Shown here one piece after another: positions 25,336 to 34,421 of a stretch of DNA of 64,000 nucleotides (position 1 is the stretch's first letter; every line of letters starts with the position of its first letter). The translations under genes and the position numbers were made by a program. Below the pieces are notes generated by a model, which was not told the DNA's origin, did no database searches, and saw only the letters and a list, made by a program, of their open reading frames with translations. The DNA comes from Thermococcus sp. LS1 (GTDB lineage: Archaea; Methanobacteriota_B; Thermococci; Thermococcales; Thermococcaceae), in contig NZ_SNUJ01000003.1 in assembly GCF_012027395.1 (NCBI RefSeq), positions 62,001 through 126,000 of the forward strand. Reading direction: 5' to 3'.

Positions 25336-26103
25336 TTACCCCTTGACCCCTCTTATTATGCTCTCCAGTCTGTTTTTGGCCTCTTCCAGAGAGCCCGCCT
25401 TCTCGATTGCCGTTCCCGTGACAATTATATCTGCCCCAGCTTTCACAGCGGTCTTTGCTTGTTCCTCGCTCCTTATGCCGCCGCCGACGATGAGGGGAAC
25501 ATCGATTACCTTTTTCACGAGGGCTATCATCTCGGGAGGAACCGGCTGCGGAGCGCCGCTTCCGGCCTCAAGGTAAACGAGGCGCATTCCGAGGTACTGG
25601 CCAGCCAGGGCATAAGCTGCTGCTATCTTTGGTTTGTGCCGAGGAATGGGCTTTGCATCGCCGACCCAGCCGACGGTTTCTCCGGGCTCTATTATGAGGT
25701 ATGCCATTGGTATCGGCTCTACTCCGTAGCGCTTGACCTGGAACGCACCCAAAGCCTGAGCACCGGTTATGAAGAACGGATTGGTCGAATTAAGCAGACT
25801 CATGAAGAATATCGCATCGGCATACTTGCTTATTCCACCATGAGAGCCCGGAAAGAGTATAACCGGAAGGTTTGAGCTCTCCTTTATCGCCTTCACGACG
25901 TTGTCAAGGACTTCTCCTTCGGCTCCGGTCGAGCCACCCACCATTATTGCATCAACGCCGGCCTCTTCACTCATCCGGGCTATCTCTCCAGCCTCCCATA
26001 CTTTGTCCGCAAAATCGTCTGGGTCAAGAAGAACGAAGTGAAGCTTTTCCTTTTCGAGCTTTTCGTGGATGTAAGATTCTACCTTCCCAATTTTGACCTT
26101 CAT
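25336..26103 (-). CDS. Geranylgeranylglyceryl phosphate synthase
   Basis: It forms the first ether bond of archaeal membrane lipids from sn-glycerol-1-phosphate and geranylgeranyl diphosphate. It is a TIM-barrel with phosphate-binding motifs LLDPDD near residues 25-30, VGGSTGAEG, LEAGSGAPQPV and IVGGGIRSEEQAKTAVKAGAD. At 255 residues and with this motif set it is the group II type. It works downstream of egsA, also in this window at 41777. Its ATG overlaps the stop of the GIY-YIG gene by four bases, so the two are probably cotranscribed. Confidence 0.95.
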   Translation of the reverse strand: MKVKIGKVESYIHEKLEKEKLHFVLLDPDDFADKVWEAGEIARMSEEAGVDAIMVGGSTGAEGEVLDNVVKAIKESSNLPVILFPGSHGGISKYADAIFFMSLLNSTNPFFITGAQALGAFQVKRYGVEPIPMAYLIIEPGETVGWVGDAKPIPRHKPKIAAAYALAGQYLGMRLVYLEAGSGAPQPVPPEMIALVKKVIDVPLIVGGGIRSEEQAKTAVKAGADIIVTGTAIEKAGSLEEAKNRLESIIRGVKG

Positions 26104-26543
26104 TTTCTCTCACCGAATTCCATAATCTCTTCCCTGCTTTTAACCCTTTTCCACTCGAGGCCGAGCCTTTCGAGGATTTCGATGAGCACACTGTCTGGCT
26201 CTTTTTCAAAGCGGTACAAGTTGGTACTCACTCTGACGTCTCCGGCGCCGAAGCCCTCAATGGGCTCGCCGTACTTCGCGGTCTCCAGTGATAATTTCTC
26301 CTCAAGTCTCTTCTCACTCGGTATCAGGTATGCTCTCAGAAGCTTGGCCTCATTTAGGAGAAAGTCGATGTGCCAGTGAAACTTCTTCTCCTTCCTGAAA
26401 TGTCTCTCCACTCGCTTTTCGAGGGAGTTCATGGCAGAGCCAACGTAAACGTAGTAGCCTCTCCTCAGGAAGAACTCCCGCCCTTTGGTGGCTACCCTTT
26501 TATCCTCCGCGAGTTTGATGACCAGAAAATACGAACCCCTCAT
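26100..26543 (-). CDS. GIY-YIG (DUF123-type) nuclease-like protein, 147 aa
   Basis: The segment RRGYYVYVGSAMNSLEKRVERH is a GIY-YIG-type motif (YYVYVGSA) with the conserved arginine after it; FHWHIDFLL and a late glutamate complete the pattern of the DUF123 group. Function in archaea is unknown, possibly DNA repair. A GTG at 26558 is in frame, but the TATA palindrome at 26564-26573 places transcription start at about 26543, exactly the ATG, so a leaderless start is chosen. The gene overlaps GGGP synthase by four bases. Confidence 0.8.
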   Translation of the reverse strand: MRGSYFLVIKLAEDKRVATKGREFFLRRGYYVYVGSAMNSLEKRVERHFRKEKKFHWHIDFLLNEAKLLRAYLIPSEKRLEEKLSLETAKYGEPIEGFGAGDVRVSTNLYRFEKEPDSVLIEILERLGLEWKRVKSREEIMEFGERK

Positions 26544-26563
26544 GGACAGGGATTCCACTTAGA

Positions 26564-26573
26564 GTTTATAAAC
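26564..26573. promoter_or_regulatory. Palindromic TATA box shared by two divergent genes
   Basis: GTTTATAAAC is a perfect 10-base palindrome. Its centre lies 25 bp from the GIY-YIG ATG (26543, minus) and about 36 bp from the ATG at 26605 (plus). No other TATA-like site is seen in the 61-base gap, so one element may serve both directions. Confidence 0.55.
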
Positions 26574-26604
26574 CCTTGACTCATAGTTCCCTCAGGTGTG
26601 ATGC

Positions 26605-26997
26605 ATGGATGAGAAAAAGAAGAAGCGCCCTATAGACGAGTTTGCCTGGCAGGAATACGATAAAGAAGAGTTTGAAGAACGCTTTCCGGCTTTGGCGAGA
26701 GAGCTTGAGGGGGAGGGCGTCCCGATAGACGCTTACAGAACGGATGAGGCTAAAGCTATAGCCGAGGAAGATGAGCTCAGGGACTTCTCCGGCTACAACC
26801 CAACTATCATAGACTTCCTGAGGAGATGTGAGACAGACGACGAGGCGCTCGAGATCATCAACTGGATGGAGAAGCGCGGAGAGATAACTCACGAGATGGC
26901 CAAGGAGCTCAGGATAACCCTTGTCCAGAAGGGCGTGAGGGCATTCGGTCCAAAGAAGGAGTGGGGCTGGTACGAGCGACACAGAAGGAGGGATTGA
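26605..26997 (+). CDS. DUF2095-like acidic protein, 130 aa
   Basis: A soluble, highly charged helical protein. The opening KKKKRPIDEFAWQEYDKEEFEERFPALARELE and the later FLRRCETDDEALEIINWMEKRGEI resemble archaeal DUF2095/COG4911 proteins, as far as I can recall. No catalytic residues are apparent. The ATG at 26605 follows AGGTGTG; an ATG at 26601 is in another frame. It is transcribed away from the GIY-YIG gene from the shared TATA region. Confidence 0.65.
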   Translation: MDEKKKKRPIDEFAWQEYDKEEFEERFPALARELEGEGVPIDAYRTDEAKAIAEEDELRDFSGYNPTIIDFLRRCETDDEALEIINWMEKRGEITHEMAKELRITLVQKGVRAFGPKKEWGWYERHRRRD

Positions 26998-27151
26998 GGC
27001 TTATTCCTGCTTCTGCTGCATCCTCCCAGGGTCTTGTTGTAACTTTTAAAGGATTGGCTGCATTTCCTGGCGCAACTTCTCAAAAGATGTCCTGAACACT
27101 TGGAAATATCAAGATGAAGAGAATAAGACAAGAAAACGAAAATTCTCAACT

Positions 27152-28663
27152 TCAGATGTTGCCGATTCGCTGGAGCACCATTCCCTCGATCCTTATCGGC
27201 TCCGCTCTTCTGGCGAAGACTATCGCCTGGTCGAGTCTGGCCTCGCTCTCGGCGTGTATAGTGAAGAGTGGGTCGCCTTCCTTGACCTTCTCGCCAACCT
27301 TGACGTAGAGCTCTATTCCGGCGCCCTTGTCCTCCGGTGCTCCGGCAGCTCTCGCTATACCTGTTATTGCCTTGTTGTCTATTCCGGTGATGTAGCCGCT
27401 CGTCGGCGCGGTGAAGGTATAGGTCTTGTCACCTATTGGTATTTCCTCTGGCTTGATGTCCGGGTTTCCGCCCTGCTCCTCTATGATTTCGCGCATCTTT
27501 TGGTAGGCCTTTCCGCTCTCAAGTATCTCACGCGCCATTTTCTTACCCATTCCTGATGGAGCAACGCCGCCCATCTCGAGGAGGATTCCAGCCAGGCCCG
27601 TGGCCTTCTCTATGAGGCTTCCAGGGCCGGTTCCGCTCATCAGTGCCTGAAGCGCCTCCCTGGCCTCGAGGGCAGGACCGACGGTGTGGCCTATCGGCTG
27701 GCCACCGTAGGTTATCGCGACCTCAACGTACTGGCCGAGCCTCTTTCCAAGCTCTATGAAGTCCCTTGCCAGTGCGCGGGCTTCGTCAACGGTCTCTACT
27801 TTGACACCCTTTCCGGTCGGGATGTCTATAAGGACGTACTGGCTACCCATAGCGTATTTCTTTGACATTATGCTCGCCAGCATGAGACCGACCGGATCGA
27901 TGCTCAGCGCGCGCTCGGCTTTAATGGTAATATCATCTGCTGGAGCGAGGTTGAGCGCGCCTCCCCAGACCATACAAGCACCTATTTTTTCGACTATTCT
28001 CTTTATCTCGTCTAGACTGAAGCTGACCTCTGCAAAGACCTCGACAACATCGGCCGTTCCTGCGGCACTGGTGATGGCCCTCGAAGATGTCTTTGGTATA
28101 GTAAGGCCTGCCGCTGCAACTATCGGGACAACCAGGATGTTGGTTTTGTTTCCTGGGACGCCGCCGATGCTGTGGACGTCCATAATGGGTTTTCTGTCTA
28201 TGTCGAGCATGTCACCGGTCTCTGCCATGGCTATGGTCAGGGCTGCTATCTCGTCCATGTCGAGGCCGTTTATCTCGAGCGAGGTGACAAAGGAGCTTAT
28301 TTCTATGTCGCGCAACTTCCTATCGACGATGTCCTTGACTATTGCCTCAATCTCGACCTTCCTCAGCTTCTCGCCCTTCATCTTCTTCTTTATGTAGCGG
28401 ACGCTCTCCGGGGTCCCGCTGGGCAGTACCGTGACGACCTCGCCCTCGGAGAAGCTGTGGAGCTGGAGTATGTCCTTGCTGATTCCGATTTCACCTTCCT
28501 TCACGAGGTTGCTTATGACGACGCTGCCATAGACAGTTTTCTTTCCTGCCTCAAGTTTAACGAGGTCATCCGGGTGGAGCTTTGCTTTCTTCGCTTCTTT
28601 CTCATTGATAAACACCGAATACCTTCCGCTGTACATGTCCAGTATCCTAACCTTCGCTTTCAT
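27152..28663 (-). CDS. deoA: AMP phosphorylase
   Basis: It phosphorolyses AMP (also CMP and UMP) to the base and ribose-1,5-bisphosphate, the entry to the archaeal pathway that ends with type III RuBisCO. An extra N-terminal domain of about 85 residues precedes the thymidine-phosphorylase-like core. The core shows [15 protein letters not shown] (phosphate/ribose site), [15 protein letters not shown] and [18 protein letters not shown]. The ATG at 28663 follows GGAGGGATGAAC and gives 503 residues, as for the characterised Thermococcus enzyme. A TATA-like CATTTAAGTAC lies near 28711-28721. RuBisCO and the isomerase are not in the window. Confidence 0.95.
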   Translation of the reverse strand: MKAKVRILDMYSGRYSVFINEKEAKKAKLHPDDLVKLEAGKKTVYGSVVISNLVKEGEIGISKDILQLHSFSEGEVVTVLPSGTPESVRYIKKKMKGEKLRKVEIEAIVKDIVDRKLRDIEISSFVTSLEINGLDMDEIAALTIAMAETGDMLDIDRKPIMDVHSIGGVPGNKTNILVVPIVAAAGLTIPKTSSRAITSAAGTADVVEVFAEVSFSLDEIKRIVEKIGACMVWGGALNLAPADDITIKAERALSIDPVGLMLASIMSKKYAMGSQYVLIDIPTGKGVKVETVDEARALARDFIELGKRLGQYVEVAITYGGQPIGHTVGPALEAREALQALMSGTGPGSLIEKATGLAGILLEMGGVAPSGMGKKMAREILESGKAYQKMREIIEEQGGNPDIKPEEIPIGDKTYTFTAPTSGYITGIDNKAITGIARAAGAPEDKGAGIELYVKVGEKVKEGDPLFTIHAESEARLDQAIVFARRAEPIRIEGMVLQRIGNI

Positions 28664-28790
28664 GTTCATCCCTCCATCTACTCACGAGTTCCCAATATTG
28701 CGCAAAAGAGTACTTAAATGTTTTCGACTGAAAGACTGTTAAAATGCGCCCAGCCGTCCATAGAGCTAGGCAGACAAATGTAAAAGAAGG

Positions 28791-29039
28791 TCAGCCGCTG
28801 AGTCCTTGGCCGTATTCGACGGCAGGCTGGAACTCTCCATGGAGCTCTCCAGTGCTCAGAAGCACCCTAATTATGTCTGGCACCACGGCTCTAACTGCAG
28901 GGGGCAGAAGACCCTCTCCTTTGAGATAGTAGTTCACGACCTCACTCAGTGGGGCGCTTACTAGTTTGCCATTAAAGACATGGACGGCTTTATCATCGAC
29001 CTCGACTATCCTATCCGGATAGCCGAGCCTGACCTTCAT
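28791..29039 (-). CDS. Small conserved hypothetical protein, 82 aa
   Basis: Unknown family. The product opens with two beta hairpins (VRLGYPDRIVEVDDKAVHV), then two helices with a glycine-proline turn. The ATG at 29039 is preceded by GGTGGGGCGC; an upstream extension to 29114 crosses the TATA-like TTTTAAAAG near 29074-29082 and is rejected. The gene has its own promoter downstream of the minD pair. Confidence 0.55.
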   Translation of the reverse strand: MKVRLGYPDRIVEVDDKAVHVFNGKLVSAPLSEVVNYYLKGEGLLPPAVRAVVPDIIRVLLSTGELHGEFQPAVEYGQGLSG

Positions 29040-29129
29040 AGCGCCCCACCTCCACTGTAGGATTAGTAGAAGGGGGCTTTTAAAATTTAACGCCACAGAA
29101 ATGTTTAATAACAAAAGGATTAGAAAAGC

Positions 29130-29381
29130 TCAGAGGTTCCTGACTTCTTCGTCTATGGATTCTTCGAGGGTCTTCTCCCATTCCTCGATGTCAAAATCGA
29201 TCAACTCGCTCTCGAGGTCCTCCTTGAGGCTGGTGACACGCCTCTTAAGGGCATTCTTGGTTTCTTCGTCGTAAACGACATAGTATGGGTTGCTTTTGGC
29301 GGAATAGTAGAGCATCAGCAGCACGATGTTGAGCACTATGAGGATGATAACTATTCCATAGAGGAGGGCACTGGTCATCAT
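29130..29381 (-). CDS. Single-pass membrane protein coupled to MinD, 83 aa
   Basis: Residues 3-27 form one hydrophobic helix (LLYGIVIILIVLNIVLLMLYY), followed by an acidic helical cytosolic tail rich in Glu and Lys. The ATG at 29381 overlaps the stop of minD by four bases, and GGAGGGAAGAG within minD is the ribosome site, so the two are translated together. A membrane partner or regulator of the MinD ATPase is a reasonable inference from this coupling only; no homology to MinC or MinE is seen. Confidence 0.65.
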   Translation of the reverse strand: MMTSALLYGIVIILIVLNIVLLMLYYSAKSNPYYVVYDEETKNALKRRVTSLKEDLESELIDFDIEEWEKTLEESIDEEVRNL

Positions 29382-30166
29382 CTCTTCCCTCCGAACAGTG
29401 CTTTGAACACTCTCTTGATCGGGCTCTCGGGCTCGGGGGCCTGCCACCTGATACCTGCGAGCTTTGCCGCAAGCTGCTTGATGGCTATCGCAGCTGGGCT
29501 GGTTGGGTTCTTGATGACGAGTGGAACACCATAGGCACTGGCGCGCTTGACCTCAGGATCCTCAGGAATCATCGCCAGAACCGGAACCTCAAGGATGGCC
29601 TCGATTTCTTCCTGGGTGAGCTCGGTCTTCTCGTTGGTGACTCTGTTGAGGATGGCACCGAGCGGGAGAGTTCCTAGCTTCTCTGCGATGAGTTTAGTCT
29701 TGAGAGAGTCAGTAATGGCTGAAATCTCCGGGTTGGTAACGATTATAAGCTCCTTACCTATGAGAAGGGCAGTAACTGACGTCATCTCGAGACCAGCAGG
29801 AGCATCGATGAGAACGAAATCTGCCATCTGGCCGATTTCTCTGATTAGTTGCCTGAGTCTCTCAGGCTTGGCCTTTTTTATTTTCTCAAGACTGAGACCA
29901 CCCGGGATGACCTTGACGCCGGCGGGACCCTCGTAGATTGCATCCTTGAGATCTGCCTCTCCTGCGAGGACATCGTGGAGTGTTATTGGAATGTCCTCCA
30001 TGCCAAGGACGAGGCTCAGGTTGGCCATTGTGATGTCAGCGTCCAGCAGAATAACTTCCTTTCCAAACTGGGCCAGTGCGACACCCAGGTTTGCAACCGT
30101 CGTTGTTTTACCTGTTCCACCTTTTCCAGATGCAAAAACAATTGAACGGCCTTCCAAAGTTGACAC
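29378..30166 (-). CDS. minD: MinD-like cell-division/positioning ATPase, 262 aa
   Basis: ParA/MinD superfamily. Deviant Walker A SGKGGTGKTTTVANLG begins near residue 13, DADITMANLS is the switch I region and VLIDAPAG the Walker B. The C-terminus IKRVFKALFGGKR has the amphipathic, basic pattern of a MinD membrane-targeting sequence, which the paralogue at 7978-8718 lacks. The start may be the GTG at 30166 or the TTG at 30157, since CTGGGGGTG lies just upstream of both. A TATA-like CTTTATAGG near 30198-30206 fits. It is followed by the coupled membrane protein. Confidence 0.88.
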   Translation of the reverse strand: MSTLEGRSIVFASGKGGTGKTTTVANLGVALAQFGKEVILLDADITMANLSLVLGMEDIPITLHDVLAGEADLKDAIYEGPAGVKVIPGGLSLEKIKKAKPERLRQLIREIGQMADFVLIDAPAGLEMTSVTALLIGKELIIVTNPEISAITDSLKTKLIAEKLGTLPLGAILNRVTNEKTELTQEEIEAILEVPVLAMIPEDPEVKRASAYGVPLVIKNPTSPAAIAIKQLAAKLAGIRWQAPEPESPIKRVFKALFGGKR

Positions 30167-30327
30167 CCCCAGTATGAGCGGTAACCGCCCTTCCTATAAA
30201 GCCCTTCTGGGTTTCGATTTTATACGGACCACGGTTTTGCGTGTATGAAGTATGCTGGCAATACTTTTATTTTTTGCGGTTCGTCCAACCCGGGAAAAGA
30301 AAAGATAGAAGAAAAGCTATTCACTAC

Positions 30328-31134
30328 TTACTCTTTCTCAGCTTCTTTTTCGAGTTTTATCCTGGCAACATCTGCCGTGTCGGCCAAGCTCCTGAAGAGC
30401 TTGAGCATCTCCATTGGCAACGTTAGTACTATTATGTTGCTCTTGTCACTGGAGACGTCGCTTATCGTCTGGAGCGTCCTGAGCTGGAGTGCCATCGGAT
30501 GTTCGGAGATTATCTCGGCAGCTTCTCTAAGCTTCTCGGCGGCCTGCCTCTCGGCCTCTGCCAGAAGGATTCTTGCTCTCCTCTCCCTCTCGGCTTCTGC
30601 CTGCCTTGCCATGGCCCTCTGCATTCCACTCGGCAGTTCGACATCCTTGATCTCGACGGTGCTGACCTTTATTCCCCACGGATCAGTTGCCTCGTCGATG
30701 ATCTTTTGGAGCTGAATGTTGAGCTTATCCCTCTCACTGAGGAGCTCGTCGAGGTGGGCCTGGCCGATCACGCTCCTCAGCGTCGTCTGAGCAATCTGGC
30801 TGGTGGCCATTATGTAGTTGCGGACTTGAGTGACGGCCTTGATCGGATCAATGACTCGGAAGTAGACGACCGCGTTGACCCTGACCGGGACGTTGTCCTT
30901 GGTTATGGTCTCCTGAACCGGAACGTCGAGGACGCGCGTTCTGAGGTCCACTATAACAGCTTTTTCGAATATTGGTATGATGAAGAACAGACCTGGGCCT
31001 CTTGCTCCGACTATCCTACCAAGCCTGAAGATAACGGCCCTTTCGTACTCCTTGACTATCTTTATGGCGGAGGCCACAATAATCAAAACAAACAACAAAA
31101 CAATACCCAAAACCATTGTGCTAATTGCCACCAT
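30328..31134 (-). CDS. Stomatin-like SPFH-domain membrane protein
   Basis: Homologue of Pyrococcus p-stomatin. One N-terminal hydrophobic helix (residues 5-26) is followed by the SPFH/PHB domain with [33 protein letters not shown] and the stomatin signature ending [18 protein letters not shown] helical Ala/Glu-rich coiled-coil stretch and a C-terminal helix end the protein. It starts one base after the stop of the NfeD protease gene, and the known pairing is that the protease cleaves the stomatin tail. It acts at the cytoplasmic membrane. Confidence 0.94.
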   Translation of the reverse strand: MVAISTMVLGIVLLFVLIIVASAIKIVKEYERAVIFRLGRIVGARGPGLFFIIPIFEKAVIVDLRTRVLDVPVQETITKDNVPVRVNAVVYFRVIDPIKAVTQVRNYIMATSQIAQTTLRSVIGQAHLDELLSERDKLNIQLQKIIDEATDPWGIKVSTVEIKDVELPSGMQRAMARQAEAERERRARILLAEAERQAAEKLREAAEIISEHPMALQLRTLQTISDVSSDKSNIIVLTLPMEMLKLFRSLADTADVARIKLEKEAEKE

Positions 31135-31135
31135 C

Positions 31136-32461
31136 TCAATCTCCCTCCTTCTCCACTATAAGAGTGAGTCCTTTGATTTCAACGATCCTGACCTTCTCCC
31201 CTGCTGGAATCCTGCTTCCGTCTTTGCTGAGGGCCTTCCAAAGCTCTCCGTGAACCCTGATCATGCCTTCGGGGTTGAGCTCCTGGATGACTTTTCCTTC
31301 GGCTCCAACTAGCTCCTCCTTTCCTGATTCTGGTTTCCTCCTATGGGCCCTCACTGCGGCCGCTGCTCCGAAGGCGAAAAATAGCCCCATTAGTATTGCC
31401 ATGACGATGATAACTATCCTCAACATTTCGTAAATGGCTCCGCTCACCAAGTACTCACCTCCACCGCTTCCAAAGAGCATTATCCCTCCGAGGATGAATG
31501 TAATAGTCCCTGCCACAGTGAAAAGGCCGAAGGTTGGCGTCAGGGCCTCGGCTATGAAGAATATCATCGCGAGGGCTATCAGAAGAAGCCCTGCACTGCT
31601 GTAGCCGAAGTATCCGAGGCCTATCAAGCCAAGGACGAGCATTATGGCCCCAGCGGTCTCCGGCACGTGCCATCCTGGAGTTAGGAAGCCAAAGATTATT
31701 CCTATAAAGCCAAGATTGAGAAGGATATAGGCTATAGTGGGGTCGGTTATGTACTTAACGACAGTGTCCTTGAAAGATGGCTGCAGGTAAACAACGCGCG
31801 CATCTTTGAAGTTGAGAACGACTTTTCCCTTCCCTTTGACCGGAATCTTGGTCTCCATCCCATCGGCCTTCTGGAGGAGGTCGTTGACATCGGTCGCTAC
31901 GACTTCGATAACGCCGTATTCAAGAGCCTCTTGTGAGGTGACGCTTCTGTCTTCAGTGATGAACTGTTCTGCAAGGGTGGCGTTCCTTCCGCTCATCTCG
32001 GCCAGCTCGCGCAGGTACGCTATGTAGAAGTTGACTATCTTGGGGGGTGCCTCTACTATGCTGCCGTTTGCACCGTAGCCGAGTATTGGCCTGCAGGCCC
32101 CAATGACGGTTCCGGGAGCCATGGCTATCAAGTGAGAGCCCAGGGCTATATACGTTCCCGCGGAAGCGGCCATTCCCCCTGAGGGATAGACGTAGATTAT
32201 AACTGGAACCTTGGCGTTCTGTATCCTCATCACTATCTCCTGCATTGCGTCGGCCCTTCCTCCGGGGGTGTTGAGCTCGATGATGATCGCCGATGCATTG
32301 GCCTTCTCTGCCTCGCTGATGTACCTATCGAACTGATCTACGGTGTAGCCGGTTATCATGCCGTCTATTTTGGCAACATAAACCGTGTTGCCCTGAGCAT
32401 GCGCACTGGGGAGGAACGTGACGAACAAAATGAGCACGATCAGGGCAATCTTTAGCTTCAT
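31136..32461 (-). CDS. NfeD-type membrane serine protease (stomatin operon partner)
   Basis: Signal peptide at residues 1-22, then a ClpP-like serine protease domain. The predicted nucleophile is S100 in [11 protein letters not shown], with K141 in PPKIVNF as base; this Ser-Lys dyad and its 41-residue spacing match the characterised Pyrococcus enzyme. Four or five membrane helices follow (about 238-375), and an NfeD OB-fold beta domain closes the C-terminus ([20 protein letters not shown]). At 441 residues it has family length. TATA-like GATTTAAACC lies near 32493-32502. The operon with stomatin is conserved in Thermococcales. Confidence 0.94.
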   Translation of the reverse strand: MKLKIALIVLILFVTFLPSAHAQGNTVYVAKIDGMITGYTVDQFDRYISEAEKANASAIIIELNTPGGRADAMQEIVMRIQNAKVPVIIYVYPSGGMAASAGTYIALGSHLIAMAPGTVIGACRPILGYGANGSIVEAPPKIVNFYIAYLRELAEMSGRNATLAEQFITEDRSVTSQEALEYGVIEVVATDVNDLLQKADGMETKIPVKGKGKVVLNFKDARVVYLQPSFKDTVVKYITDPTIAYILLNLGFIGIIFGFLTPGWHVPETAGAIMLVLGLIGLGYFGYSSAGLLLIALAMIFFIAEALTPTFGLFTVAGTITFILGGIMLFGSGGGEYLVSGAIYEMLRIVIIVMAILMGLFFAFGAAAAVRAHRRKPESGKEELVGAEGKVIQELNPEGMIRVHGELWKALSKDGSRIPAGEKVRIVEIKGLTLIVEKEGD

Positions 32462-32552
32462 ACCTATCGCCTGTTATTAATACTACTGCATGGTTTAAAT
32501 CTTTTGCCTGTCTTCCAAAAGTGATTTATAGGTTGGGAGCCAAATCCCAACC

Positions 32553-32852
32553 ATGAGCCTGAAAACGCTCGTTAAACTTTATCGAGTCTCGAAGGGTGAG
32601 GAAAAGGTAGGGAGAGCCTGGAAACTTGTCCGTGAGGCGGCTAAATACGCTCATTATGAACCGTACTGGGAGTTTCTGAAGGAAGCTTTCAACGTTCGCG
32701 CAGAGGATATAAAGGAGGCGATGCGCTTTCTGGAGGAATCCGGAAAACTCGAGATCAAACGCTCCACCGATGGTAGGCGTCTTTATGTCTCGACGCTAAA
32801 GGATATAAAGGAGAACCCTGTTAAGCTTGACCGATGGCTGGGATTGACCTGA
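32553..32852 (+). CDS. Small winged-helix-like hypothetical protein, 99 aa
   Basis: Unknown family. The second half, with helix DIKEAMRFLEESGKLEIKRS followed by a strand pair TDGRRLYVSTL, has the layout of a winged helix wing and recognition helix, so nucleic acid binding is possible. TATA-like GATTTATAGG at 32523-32532 lies about 25 bp before the ATG and there is no ribosome site, so the mRNA is leaderless. The 3' end overlaps the glycosylase gene by 19 bases, and the two are likely cotranscribed. Confidence 0.65.
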   Translation: MSLKTLVKLYRVSKGEEKVGRAWKLVREAAKYAHYEPYWEFLKEAFNVRAEDIKEAMRFLEESGKLEIKRSTDGRRLYVSTLKDIKENPVKLDRWLGLT

Positions 32853-33661
32853 AGAAAACGACCCATGAGATGGTAAAGAACGGCACGTGGAAGTTCGACG
32901 GAATCTTCTGGCAGGCCTTCGAGAACGGTCTGGCTGGCTTCGACGGAGAGAGCTTCATATTCCCCGATGAATGGGGTAGGCAGGAAAGGAAGGAAGCAGA
33001 GAAAAAGCTGAAATTCGTCCTTGGTCTTGGTACCGACTTGGACTCCTTTTACAACGAAATAGTCGATTCAAGATTCGCTTTTCTTATCGATGAGTTCTAC
33101 GGCCTCACAGTTCCTGCCGCCCCGAGCCCTTACCAGGCCCTTGTTGAGGTAGTAGCGCAGCAGCAGATTAACTTTGAGTTCGCCCAGAGGACGATAAGGA
33201 ACCTCGTCGAAATGGCCGGCAAAAGGATTGGCGACCTTTACGCCTTCCCGAGCGCTGAAAAGATAACGTCGCTGAGTGAGGAGGAGCTCAAGAGGGCAAA
33301 ACTCGGCTACCGCGCGGGATACATAAAGTCCCTCACGGAGCTCTACCTCAATGGCAAGCTGAACCTCGAGTTGTGGGACTGGAGCGAGAAGGACGCCATT
33401 AAATACCTCACGAAGTTCCGAGGAATCGGGAGATGGAGCGCCGAGCTGTTTCTCCTCTACGGTTTGAGGAAGAACGTTTATCCCGCTGGCGACCTAGGGC
33501 TGAGAAGGGGGATAGCGAAGATTTTTGGGAAGAACGTGAAAGAAGTCAAAGAGAAAGACGTCCGCGAGCTCATTGAGCCTTACGGAAAGTGGAAGAGCCT
33601 TCTGGCATTCTATGTCCTCTGCTATGATAGGAAAACTGAGATGGAGCGGAAGAGAAAATGA
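32834..33661 (+). CDS. HhH-GPD DNA glycosylase (AlkA-like), 275 aa
   Basis: Base-excision repair enzyme of the helix-hairpin-helix superfamily. PYQALVEVVAQQQINFEFA marks the start of the HhH-GPD core (about residues 95-113). FRGIGRWSAELFLLYGL is the hairpin, followed by the catalytic aspartate in YPAGDLGLRRGI. There is no C-terminal 4Fe-4S cysteine cluster, so it is nearer AlkA and other alkylbase glycosylases than MutY or Nth. Which base it removes cannot be fixed from sequence. Its stop overlaps the ATG of the next gene by four bases. Confidence 0.88.
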   Translation: MAGIDLKKTTHEMVKNGTWKFDGIFWQAFENGLAGFDGESFIFPDEWGRQERKEAEKKLKFVLGLGTDLDSFYNEIVDSRFAFLIDEFYGLTVPAAPSPYQALVEVVAQQQINFEFAQRTIRNLVEMAGKRIGDLYAFPSAEKITSLSEEELKRAKLGYRAGYIKSLTELYLNGKLNLELWDWSEKDAIKYLTKFRGIGRWSAELFLLYGLRKNVYPAGDLGLRRGIAKIFGKNVKEVKEKDVRELIEPYGKWKSLLAFYVLCYDRKTEMERKRK

Positions 33662-33990
33662 ATGGACTCCAGATAGTCTTGCCCCGTGAGAAGTTCAAAT
33701 CTCTGAAGGGCAAAGACCTTGAAGCCCTTATCAAAGAACACCTTCCAAAAGTTGAGAAAACGTTGAAAGCCGAGCGCGAAGAGATTTTGGGGGAGAAAGT
33801 TAAAGCGCTGGAGGAGAAGCTCCACGAGATGGAGAGCGAGCTTGAGGAGCTGAGAGAGTTTTACGAGAAGGCTTTGAAGGACAAAGAGCTCATGATGGCC
33901 GAGAGGGACAGGCTGAGGAAGGAAAACGAGGAACTGAGGGAGAAGCTTGAAGAGAAAAAGAAAGAACTGGAGAAAGTTCACAAATCGTGA
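33658..33990 (+). CDS. Coiled-coil hypothetical protein, 110 aa
   Basis: After a short N-terminal beta/helix part (about residues 1-35), the remainder is one continuous charged helix of some 70 residues rich in Glu, Lys, Leu and Arg, typical of a coiled coil. It is translationally coupled to the glycosylase gene (ATGA overlap), and another coiled-coil gene follows 18 bases later. The N-terminal segment might be a short DNA-binding domain, but no motif is clear. A structural or regulatory partner role is inference from position. Confidence 0.65.
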   Translation: MNGLQIVLPREKFKSLKGKDLEALIKEHLPKVEKTLKAEREEILGEKVKALEEKLHEMESELEELREFYEKALKDKELMMAERDRLRKENEELREKLEEKKKELEKVHKS

Positions 33991-34008
33991 ACGATTCGTT
34001 TATGGAGT

Positions 34009-34413
34009 GTGAGCGAGGTGAAGCTCGTCATTAAACCCGAGAAGGGCTTCGGCAAAATCGAAATCGAGCTTGGTGAGGAGCTCTGGAGTGAGATTGAGGG
34101 GCTGAGCGAGAGGTATTCTGTCCCGCCGGAGAGGGTAATTGAAATCGCTCTCCTTGGTGAGTTTAAGGAGCCGAGCGGGGAGCTTGAGGAGCTTGAGAAG
34201 AAGGTTGAGGAGCTTGAGGAAAAGGTGTGGGAGCTGGAGAAGGAGTACGCTCCGCTGCGCTTCAAGGCTTACGGCGTGAGCGAGGACAACAAAATCCTGG
34301 CAATCGAGCTATCCGGCCTTATCGCCGAGAACAACCAGCTCAAGCGCTTTTTGAGGCTCAAGCCAGAACGCAACCTCGAGCTGAGAAAGCTTATATCTTA
34401 CTACCTCCAATGA
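34009..34413 (+). CDS. Ribbon-helix-like and coiled-coil hypothetical protein, 134 aa
   Basis: The first 50 residues (strand VKLVIKPEKG, then helix ELWSEIEGLSERYSV, then PPERVIEIALLGEF) resemble a ribbon-helix-helix DNA-binding fold. A glutamate-rich coiled coil occupies about 57-85, and a helical tail follows. The start is GTG; 34009 or 34018 are both possible. It is the last gene of the probable 32553-34413 transcript, directly ahead of a C/D sRNA. Function is unknown. Confidence 0.6.
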   Translation: MSEVKLVIKPEKGFGKIEIELGEELWSEIEGLSERYSVPPERVIEIALLGEFKEPSGELEELEKKVEELEEKVWELEKEYAPLRFKAYGVSEDNKILAIELSGLIAENNQLKRFLRLKPERNLELRKLISYYLQ

Positions 34414-34421
34414 ACGACCGC

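Noticed and set aside
26998-27151. Small RNA in the gap between the DUF2095-like gene and deoA
   Set aside because: A TATA-like CTTTTAAAGG is present, but no C/D, H/ACA or long hairpin structure follows; it is probably just a convergent 3' gap.
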